The notes beneath the pieces were generated by a model that saw only the letters and a list, made by a program, of their open reading frames with translations, did no database searches and had not been told where the DNA came from. DNA of 64,000 nucleotides. It comes from Serratia marcescens (GTDB lineage Bacteria > Pseudomonadota > Gammaproteobacteria > Enterobacterales > Enterobacteriaceae). The stretch spans positions 1 to 64,000 of the forward strand of contig JADMXW010000027.1 of assembly GCA_015548865.1 (NCBI GenBank), in the 5' to 3' direction. This document shows, piece after piece, positions 58,901-64,000 of this stretch (its first letter is position 1; the number at the start of each line of letters is the position of its first letter). The translations under genes and the position numbers were made by a program.

Positions 58901-59991
58901 GATTAGGCTATGGTCCTTCAATCAAATACGTATCTGATAACAAATGGGCATACAATGACAATCTTGGTTTATTGGGTAGTCGATTTGGGGATGATAAATT
59001 TAGCGATTCACTATCTGAAATTAATTTGATATCAGAATCAGGTATAGAAGATGCTAGCCAAATATCTACTATCCCATCACATCTAAGAGACAACTCACTA
59101 TTTAATAAAGAACCTCTAAGGGATATAAGAAATCTCAAAAGAATGAATAAAACTCTGACAAGAGCACAAAAAATGGCAATCAAAAAAATAAAATCGGCAG
59201 CTAAAATTGTTGCTGATGCTAAGTACTCATCCAGAACGCACGAGTTACTAAAAATATTTACAAATAGACAAAATGAACAAAAATTCGCAGAACTCTTAGT
59301 TAATTTAGAAGAAACATTAAAAACAACAAAATTAAAAGACAACACTATTTTTGTAGTTGATGAAGAGTCTGATCTTCTCGCTCAAATATCACCTCATGCA
59401 CAAAATAATGGAAAATATATTTCTATCAACTATTCTGCTTACAATAAAAGTATGAATAATATTTTTTCAAAAGAAGTAGAGGCTTCTGATATATATAAAA
59501 AAGAACAGGCCAAGGAAAATTTAGCCAGAACTATCATACATGAATTTTCTCACGTTATTGATAATACTACAGACAGGGCCGGATACATTGAGTTGTTACA
59601 TTTAAATGGAAAGCATGATCTAACGAAATTATTAATTAAATCAAAATTAAAACTACCAGAAAGTTACAATAATGCAGATGCTCTGACTGAAGTCATCGTT
59701 ATATTATCAAAAACAAAAAGTAACGAAAAATGTTTGAATGATTTTTTAGATAGCTACAGAATATGGGAATCTACCTTAGATAAACGAATAGATGAACTGA
59801 CTCCGTCCATTCAACAAACCGTTGCACAAATGACAAAACTAAGCTGGAACACAGAGATAAAACAAGAAATAGCTGAACTGCATGAGTTCTTTAATATAGA
59901 AATGAGTAAATGTTTAATATCTGAAATTGACGATAATAATAAGATTTTCTTTGATCTCATCGAACCACTCAATGAAGATATTACTCTGTGA
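55954..59991 (+). CDS. Very large toxin-like protein with C-terminal HExxH metalloprotease motif
   Basis: This 1345-residue protein has no signal peptide or membrane segment. Residues ~1-140 are Lys/Asn-rich and polar. Tyr/Trp-rich stretches lie near 178-240. Residues 960-974 read DIYQVHWDANLYTWR and are followed by GPSIKYVSDNKWAYNDNLGL, a pattern I associate with large Pseudomonas-type toxin-like proteins (dermonecrotic/RTX N-domain group). Near the C terminus, HEFSH (H1196, E1197, H1200) is followed at once by VIDNTTDRAGY. This resembles the aspzincin (M35) layout, HExxH plus a T-x-D, which would make Asp1207 the third zinc ligand. AAGGAA precedes the ATG. Codon use is strongly AT-rich. A secreted or injected zinc-protease toxin is inferred; the target and export route are unknown. 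Confidence 0.7.
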   Translation: MANFIESYKNNLPRIFESEEEKKKQYSDDNDFIEKTISDLLTKSHYSVNTNMQNEDLKVKNKKQNPFQKEDTINLLGNVTSDFLEKKGQSIITKRHLSKNLPLKQEKHEGINQETKNRLLNQLSNRFEHDIKPILNFYNCSKYDWISKDKSSLSWWLKKMWKGGNDDTVTFNSEHKNNDIINFNNKQYIYTEHYYWELTDDDKTNTHFIKNKNGEQIRISNKNGVWYLTEWEQQKIYIYDNKKELKKIDNTSTSILDEALKIIFKNNPSETINNSLRYSRDELFILSVLNSDNKTACNTLLKLRKMLSLALGDQYKKEISDDEVNLLSACSIPFDKDNIEKMFHDIYPNEIDTEKYLENIHNYYNEQPSLNKTSKKDNLLFIRGIAYAEALIHNSKDSSPVKTFWENLFNITNEELVIKNKNITSPIDKDELAMLNIAKYHVLSLCKYTDTYMKVLEEINNTDVTLFSEKNKNTFENIHNSKKIALSIYYKVYENINLDVLKLNDSQLIIEHDRITHLDNKVSDLLENITSAIFYKSTHPYNISIYDFLKCRVFYNQKTTALIKSIYSFEDEQPQNYISSSNFKTSKECESQSEFTSQFNAYIENGSSEYESKTITPLFLSQLDIYPETLSYEPTRWFTLRLTLEETKTAGLRIPVKSYKRPAGNINIIKLKNNDYIIISALNGDLKVKVIKGLVFDEIYAQEKDKNASGYLPFTNKNYITDCIIGDNFESQNSQIRYKLEIEHEHSPPSLVKESFQKAIHSCLNDIANYKKTQLDINGITQQIAESLIPFYRDFYYKITDKNYKIDKLNIAIDAVFIGSSLIKGWDPLKTIGTKTLLKINNLYHTGKEKKLSMGGVAEFIKKTLKKDKTLIDYMSLNDSLTDIVSPMSYREIGNPTLKRQGDILRIEDEINYIYSEHKSRLNKSQLQLCTQQGRFKGIYRTIIDREFSNDNYYIKNNDDIYQVHWDANLYTWRIIEQDNPIGLGYGPSIKYVSDNKWAYNDNLGLLGSRFGDDKFSDSLSEINLISESGIEDASQISTIPSHLRDNSLFNKEPLRDIRNLKRMNKTLTRAQKMAIKKIKSAAKIVADAKYSSRTHELLKIFTNRQNEQKFAELLVNLEETLKTTKLKDNTIFVVDEESDLLAQISPHAQNNGKYISINYSAYNKSMNNIFSKEVEASDIYKKEQAKENLARTIIHEFSHVIDNTTDRAGYIELLHLNGKHDLTKLLIKSKLKLPESYNNADALTEVIVILSKTKSNEKCLNDFLDSYRIWESTLDKRIDELTPSIQQTVAQMTKLSWNTEIKQEIAELHEFFNIEMSKCLISEIDDNNKIFFDLIEPLNEDITL

Positions 59992-59997
59992 TTATTA

Positions 59998-60180
59998 TAT
60001 AGCCGTCATGGTTCAAACAACATATGCGTTGTCACTCGAATCACTTATCCGAGCAGGTCATAGGGATGAGGTCACTTGCCGCGTGAAGAGGCTCATAAAT
60101 GAGCCTCTTCCTAAAGGTCCAGCGCAGGTACTGTTCAAAACGTACATGCCTTTTCCTGCAGCTCGTATTATTAGAGTATA
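59998..60180. repeat. MITE-like repeat, diverged copy D, abutting the toxin gene
   Basis: TATAGCCGTCATGGTTCAAA at the left and GCAGCTCGTATTATTAGAG with TATA at the right match the ends of copy B with several changes. An internal perfect inverted repeat, GAAGAGGCTCAT/ATGAGCCTCTTC with a short loop, lies near 60086-60111. The element starts seven bases after the toxin stop, so it could serve as terminator. It is the most diverged copy. Confidence 0.7.
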
Positions 60181-60255
60181 AACACCTCTTTTAAGGAATA
60201 AGTCAGGCATGTATTGGCATGTCTGTCACTGTTATGTGCAGCTTAATCCTCTATT

Positions 60256-60500
60256 GATTCTTACCCAGAAAATGTCACATCTTGCCAATAAGGAAACGGT
60301 TGCAGGGCGATTACTCTGACGTTTAAAAAACGGAACTGTGCATATCGCGGCACGCGAATAATAAGTCAAGCGTATGACATACCCACAACAATATCGCGCC
60401 ATTTTACGCGATAAGATTCTGTTATCACATCGCTATGCCGCGTTTTCCAACACTCAATTCTACACGTGGCGTTGTGCGTACGATGGCATCCGACGCTGAC
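60256..60500. repeat. aroG-pnuC junction repeat, right copy
   Basis: This is the second copy of the sequence at 55031-55273. It includes the real pnuC stop at 60460-60462. The shared part begins where the aroG leader would be, about 12 bases before the aroG start in the other copy. It therefore carries a displaced aroG promoter region with no aroG behind it, pointing leftward toward the toxin gene's 3' end. Confidence 0.88.
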
Positions 60501-61188
60501 GCGCTTCCTTGATCCACAACCAGGTGCCATTAAGGGCAACCCCCGTCAAAATCAGGTATTCCAGCGCCATCACATAAACGCCCTGATACGTAAAGATCAC
60601 CACGCTGATTATGTTAACCACAACCCACAGTATCCAATTCTCCACGTACTTACGCGTCATCAGCACCATGGCTATCATAGAGAGTACCATCATGCTGGAA
60701 TCCCAGAAAGGAAACGCATCTGGCTGTAGTGTCGGCATGGTCACTTGCGCCCCCATGCTTTGCATCACGGTCACTGCGATGCCAGTCAGGGTAGCAAATA
60801 CCGCATCGATGTATACCGTCATCAGACCAATCGCGAGAGCACCTAATGCTGACCAAGCAAGTAATCTGGGAAGCGGTAGCCAGCGTATTTTCAAAACAGT
60901 ATCCTGCAGATCTGTACGACGCGTCCAGGCATACCAGCCGTAGACATTTGCCACAAAGAAAAAGATTTGCAGCAACAGGCTGGCATAAAGCTGAATCTGG
61001 AAAAAGATAACGGCAAACAGTGAAACGTTGATCAGGCCGAACAGGTAATTGATCGTTTTTTCCAAGCTGGCAAGCCAGATACAGAGCAGACCACACAACG
61101 CGCCTACGGCTTCAATCCAGGAAAGGTCATACCCTCCCGCACCAAGCGGGATATGAATCAAAATGTTGCTGGTACTGAAAAAGTCCAT
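60460..61188 (-). CDS. pnuC: PnuC nicotinamide riboside transporter
   Basis: This 242-residue inner-membrane protein has about seven helices. It begins MDFFSTSNILIHIPLGAGGY and carries WIEAVGALCGLLCIWLASLE, FFFVANVYGWYAWTRR and WDSSMMVLSMIAMVLMTRKY with VENWILWVVVNIISV. The WxxW and NxxG-type motifs of PnuC are present, and E. coli PnuC is 239 residues. It takes up nicotinamide riboside for NAD synthesis. In E. coli it follows nadA; here no nadA is within reach. A possible NadR site lies about 100 bases upstream. Confidence 0.96.
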   Translation of the reverse strand: MDFFSTSNILIHIPLGAGGYDLSWIEAVGALCGLLCIWLASLEKTINYLFGLINVSLFAVIFFQIQLYASLLLQIFFFVANVYGWYAWTRRTDLQDTVLKIRWLPLPRLLAWSALGALAIGLMTVYIDAVFATLTGIAVTVMQSMGAQVTMPTLQPDAFPFWDSSMMVLSMIAMVLMTRKYVENWILWVVVNIISVVIFTYQGVYVMALEYLILTGVALNGTWLWIKEARQRRMPSYAQRHV

Positions 61189-61287
61189 CTTGCCACCCCA
61201 TAGTTATCGTCAAATGAGGAAATCCTGTTCCAGCCAGACTCCCAAGCGGGGTATATGTTAGCAGCCAGTTAGTAAGAAGGCACTTAA

Positions 61288-61305
61288 AGTTTTACATACT
61301 AAACA
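61288..61305 (-). promoter_or_regulatory. Possible NadR box upstream of pnuC
   Basis: On the minus strand TGTTTAGTATGTAAAACT has one perfect NadR half-site (TGTTTA), a six-base spacer and a second half AAAACT instead of TAAACA. A wider inverted repeat, ACTAAACAAA (61298-61307) and TTTGTTTAGT (61336-61345), overlaps it. NadR control of NAD-uptake genes is established in enterobacteria; this match is partial. Confidence 0.35.
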
Positions 61306-61355
61306 AATAATGAGTAATACGTTTAATTATTCACTTTTGTTTAGTCGAAATAAAA

Positions 61356-62072
61356 CTAACCGAACCAGCGATGCCAATAAATTGACAGAGGGATAATAAA
61401 CAACAGCGCAGGTAAGAAGTTTACTACGGCAAACATTTTGATCTGTGCAATACGTAACCCTACCGCCATCATGATAATGCCGCCACAGGCAGCAAAATCG
61501 CCCATGGTAATGTCATTCATGAACGGCATGATCAATTGTGCCGAGAAAAACAACAACGTCTGAACAATAAATTGCGGTACAGCGATAGAAATAACCGCAG
61601 CCCCAAGCGTGATAGAAAAAATCAGCGCAGTAAACACATCCAGTGCCGATTTGATCACCAGCAGTTGATAGTCTCCAGTCAACCCTTCCGTCAACGCACC
61701 AACTACACCCGTACCGCTGGCACAAAACAGCACAATCAAGGCGGTAAAATTCTGTGTATATACGTCCGCTGGCAGCTTGTGGCGGGGAGGTGGCAGAACA
61801 CGACTTAACACGCGTTGGATCCAGATGCCTCCGAGCTGTATGCCATGCTCCAGTCGCAACAGTTCACCCAATGCAACACCGAGTACCACCGCTAACGCCA
61901 CTGCGGGCAATTGATGCACCTTGACCACTAACGTTATCCCCATGGCAATGGAGATCATGGCGAATGCAGGTGGTAAACCATCACGAAGGCGCTGTGGAAT
62001 AAAACGACTCAGGGAAATGCCCAGAACGCCGCCAATCACAATGGCGGAACCGTTAATCAGTGGACCAATCAT
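61356..62072 (-). CDS. DUF554 family membrane protein (YqgA/YdfK-like)
   Basis: This 238-residue inner-membrane protein has six to seven hydrophobic segments and matches the DUF554 family (E. coli YqgA, 235 residues). It begins MIGPLINGSAIVIGGVLG, then LPPAFAMISIAMGITLVVK. GTGVVGALTEGLTGDYQLLV and KSALDVFTALIFSITLGAAV are the most conserved family stretches. The ATG at 62072 has AAGGAG at ideal spacing; an upstream in-frame ATG at 62093 lacks support. Function is unknown; transport has been suggested from topology alone. It is codirectional with pnuC, separated by a 167-base gap with inverted repeats. Confidence 0.85.
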   Translation of the reverse strand: MIGPLINGSAIVIGGVLGISLSRFIPQRLRDGLPPAFAMISIAMGITLVVKVHQLPAVALAVVLGVALGELLRLEHGIQLGGIWIQRVLSRVLPPPRHKLPADVYTQNFTALIVLFCASGTGVVGALTEGLTGDYQLLVIKSALDVFTALIFSITLGAAVISIAVPQFIVQTLLFFSAQLIMPFMNDITMGDFAACGGIIMMAVGLRIAQIKMFAVVNFLPALLFIIPLSIYWHRWFG

Positions 62073-62253
62073 AACACTCCTTACCCCCCACATCTGCGTG
62101 TTACAGACAACGAGACTTCAGTGGGTTCTGCCCGACAACCACCGCGGGCAGAAAAACACAAAGAACCTACTATACACCCACCAGACCACGGCAGAATGCA
62201 ATATAACGTATAACTCAGCCAGACAAGCACTAACATTCGATCAAGACCACATT

Positions 62254-62290
62254 ACTTACGTTTATGTAAGTACTTACTAAAAGTTATTTA
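62254..62290. promoter_or_regulatory. Probable HxlR operator region upstream of qorB
   Basis: ACTTAC-N6-GTAAGT (62254-62271) is a perfect palindrome. It overlaps GTACTTACTAAAAGTTATTT (from 62270), which recurs nearly unchanged upstream of the hxlR-type gene at 63701. This sits 55-90 bases before the qorB start, in promoter position. HxlR proteins bind such AT-rich inverted sites and are released by quinones or diamide. Confidence 0.6.
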
Positions 62291-62344
62291 AGGATTTATA
62301 GTGACTTCTACATCAATCACGCCATAAGGCGAAGGAGTAAGCTC

Positions 62345-63196
62345 ATGACTATTGCCGTAACGGGAGCCACTGGCCAACTGGGCCAATTAGTTATCGCCAA
62401 ACTCAAACAAAAAATTGCCAGCAGTAATATTGTTGCGTTGGTACGCAGCCCAGAAAAAGCCAAAAGCCTGGGTGTGACAGCCCGAGCTGCTGATTACGCA
62501 CAACCGGCCACGCTCGAAGCCGCTTTATCAGGTGTAGAGACTCTGCTGCTCATTTCGGGTAATGAGATCGGACAACGCGCAGTGCAACACGCAAATGTGA
62601 TTGCTGCGGCGGTAAAAAACGGTGTAAAGCGCATTGTTTATACCAGCTTACTGCATGCTGACACTTCACCGCTCAACCTGGCTCCGGAACATTTTGAGAC
62701 GGAAAAAAACCTGAAATCATCAGGCATTGACTACACCATCCTGCGCAATGGCTGGTACACCGAAAACTATACCGGCTCCATCGGTCCGGCCTTAGCTAAC
62801 GGAGCCTTCTATGGCAGTGCTGGAGAAGGGAAAATCGCCTCTGCCGCACGTGAAGATTTTGCAGAGGCAGCCGTAGTCGTGATTACGCAGGAAGGTCACA
62901 GCGGAAAAACGTATGAGCTGGCCGGCGATGAACCTTACACTCTGGCGCAACTTGCAGCGGAAGTCACAAAGCAAAGCGGAAAGCAGATTCCGTACAAAAA
63001 TATTCCTGAAGCTGATTATGCTGCCGCACTGAAAGCAGCAGGTCTGCCTGAAGGATTCGCGGTAGCTATCGCATCGTGGGATGTGGGTGCATCACAAGGA
63101 GGGTTATATGAAGCGTCACACCAGCTCTCAGCGCTGATAGGCCGCCCAACCACGCCGCTGTCCGTTTCCGTCGCAGCCGCATTAAAAGCACTCTGA
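62345..63196 (+). CDS. qorB: NAD(P)H:quinone oxidoreductase, NmrA-like SDR (QorB)
   Basis: This 283-residue atypical short-chain dehydrogenase matches E. coli QorB/YtfG (286). The nucleotide-binding GATGQLGQLVIAKL is at the start. GNEIGQRAVQHANVIAAAVK, VYTSLLHADTSPLNLAPEHF, ILRNGWYTENYTGSI and TYELAGDEPYTLAQLAAEVT follow. QorB reduces quinones with NADPH and protects against electrophiles. AAGGAG lies before the ATG. It is convergent with the hxlR-type gene, with three bases between the stops, whereas in E. coli the pair is divergent. Confidence 0.93.
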   Translation: MTIAVTGATGQLGQLVIAKLKQKIASSNIVALVRSPEKAKSLGVTARAADYAQPATLEAALSGVETLLLISGNEIGQRAVQHANVIAAAVKNGVKRIVYTSLLHADTSPLNLAPEHFETEKNLKSSGIDYTILRNGWYTENYTGSIGPALANGAFYGSAGEGKIASAAREDFAEAAVVVITQEGHSGKTYELAGDEPYTLAQLAAEVTKQSGKQIPYKNIPEADYAAALKAAGLPEGFAVAIASWDVGASQGGLYEASHQLSALIGRPTTPLSVSVAAALKAL

Positions 63197-63199
63197 TAT

Positions 63200-63679
63200 T
63201 CACAGGCCTGCCTGCCCCGCAGGCCTCTTTTTATTAACACCATCCATTATTTCAGCAGTTTTTCTGCTGAGTGAGGCTCCCTGTTCCTGCAAAATAGTCG
63301 GTAAATTGACTTCTATCCAATCGGCCAAGTCGCGTACTTTTCCCGCCGCTTCACGCCCCAATGGGGTAAGGGTGTACTCAACATGGGGTGGTACTGTGTT
63401 ATACACATGCCGATGCACCATCCCGTCAGCTTCCAACCATTGCAGCGTTTGTGACAGCATACGCTCGCTAATACCCTCAATACTGCGTCGTAACGCGCTA
63501 AAGCGCTGCGTTCCTGGCAGTAACACTATCATAACCAACACACCCCAGCGGCTGGTGAGATGTTTAAGCACCTCGCGTGAAGGGCAGTTTGCCGCCAATA
63601 CGTCACCTCGCTCGAGTTTTTCGGAGAGGGTAAGGGATTGTTGATCGACATCGGCTTCTGACGTGGGAAATGCGGTCAT
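63200..63679 (-). CDS. HxlR-family transcriptional regulator (YtfH/QorR-like)
   Basis: This 159-residue winged-helix regulator has the HxlR pattern. CPSREVLKHLTSRWGVLVMI contains the conserved Cys-Pro start (Cys33) that senses electrophiles. FSALRRSIEGISERMLSQTL is the recognition helix region and PPHVEYTLTPLGREA the wing. A redox-active Cys at this position is established for QorR and YodB-type members. It should repress qorB and itself. An N-terminal extension of ~25 residues is more than usual. Its promoter carries the motif found before qorB. Confidence 0.88.
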   Translation of the reverse strand: MTAFPTSEADVDQQSLTLSEKLERGDVLAANCPSREVLKHLTSRWGVLVMIVLLPGTQRFSALRRSIEGISERMLSQTLQWLEADGMVHRHVYNTVPPHVEYTLTPLGREAAGKVRDLADWIEVNLPTILQEQGASLSRKTAEIMDGVNKKRPAGQAGL

Positions 63680-63700
63680 TGAAAGCTTACCTAGGTGCTT

Positions 63701-63721
63701 GTACTAACTAAAAGTAATTAA
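63701..63721. promoter_or_regulatory. Probable HxlR operator upstream of the regulator gene
   Basis: GTACTAACTAAAAGTAATTA (63701-63720) differs from the motif before qorB (62270-62290) at only a few positions. It lies 22-42 bases before the regulator start, in position for autorepression. Confidence 0.6.
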
Positions 63722-63777
63722 ATCCTACGCCAGTCTCTGCCTAAACGTCAATCTGGCCAGAATCGGTTTGGATGCGT

Positions 63778-64000
63778 TTATACCAAGTCACCGACCAATG
63801 CTTTCTTGGCCGCCAGGAGAAACTCATCTGACAAAGCATCCCCGGCAGTGGCTCGGGCCAGTGTCAACGCCCCCGACAATAGGGCAAATTGCACCAAAGC
63901 GTGCTGTCTGCGCTGTTCTGCATCTTGTCTATCGGAAACAGACTCCAGCCGCTCCAGCATTGCCTTTACACCATTGAGATAGACGTCGCGCACCGGTTTA
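63778..64000 (-). CDS. TetR-family regulator, C-terminal part (cut by window edge)
   Basis: Only the last ~74 codons are in the window, and the frame is open to the edge. The visible residues (NGVKAMLERLESVSDRQDAE, ALVQFALLSGALTLARATAG, LSDEFLLAAKKAL) match the C-terminal ligand domain of the TetR subfamily. There, the GAL-LARA motif and a final LSxExL helix are common. The DNA-binding domain lies beyond 64000, so the assignment is provisional and the regulated gene cannot be named. Confidence 0.6.
   Translation of the reverse strand, partial: KPVRDVYLNGVKAMLERLESVSDRQDAEQRRQHALVQFALLSGALTLARATAGDALSDEFLLAAKKALVGDLV

Overview
The window is chromosomal DNA of an enterobacterium (Enterobacterales). 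metG, mrp, udk, dcd, asmA, modABC, modEF, acrZ, gpmA, aroG and pnuC all read as close relatives of the Escherichia coli proteins, and the local gene order is that of two E. coli regions joined together. The polysaccharide locus resembles the amylovoran/stewartan-type clusters of plant-associated genera. My best guess is Pectobacteriaceae or Erwiniaceae (a Brenneria/Pectobacterium/Erwinia-like organism); the sequence alone does not settle the genus. No rRNA, tRNA or CRISPR array was seen.

Layout. (1) 1-830: a fragment that looks like part of a P4-type satellite prophage. (2) 1058-17070, all on the minus strand: a Wzx/Wzy-type exopolysaccharide locus. A JUMPstart/ops leader precedes a wecA-like gene broken by an amber codon. 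Then come wza-wzb-wzc, a WbaP-type initiating transferase, two family-2 glycosyltransferases, a nitroreductase-like protein, a flippase, a pyruvyl transferase, a family-4 glycosyltransferase, a polymerase, and a secreted protein of unknown role. (3) 17584-28296: housekeeping block yegH, dcuC, asmA, dcd, udk, a small lipoprotein, mrp, metG. (4) 28750-33334: fdoGHI, a membrane formate dehydrogenase whose catalytic residue is cysteine instead of selenocysteine. (5) 33528-41414: pgl, ybhA, modCBA, acrZ, modE, modF, the E. coli 17-min order. (6) 41667-43167: two tandem PAS-LuxR regulators. (7) 43848-45927: galE-galM without galT and galK between them. (8) 46069-52881: a silver/copper efflux operon (136-aa protein, cusF, cusC, cusB with a fused CusF domain, cusA). 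(9) 52882-55018: gpmA and aroG, convergent. (10) 55031-60500: an AT-rich insertion carrying one very large toxin-like gene, flanked by two diverged copies of the aroG-pnuC junction, the left one with a decayed pnuC 3' fragment. (11) 60460-64000: pnuC, a DUF554 protein, qorB with its HxlR regulator, and the end of a TetR-like gene.

How it works together. The polysaccharide operon is a complete assembly line: lipid-linked initiation (WbaP), repeat-unit building, pyruvylation, flipping, polymerisation, and export through Wza/Wzc with Wzb as phosphatase. modABC with ModE and ModF supplies and senses molybdate, which the formate dehydrogenase needs. QorB and its HxlR regulator form a self-contained quinone-response pair; the two promoters share a near-identical 21-base motif. 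Two families of interspersed palindromic repeats are scattered between the housekeeping genes.

The most interesting element is the toxin-like gene at 55954-59991. It encodes 1345 residues with a C-terminal HExxH zinc-protease motif, lies in AT-rich DNA, and is bounded by duplicated host sequence that records how it arrived.
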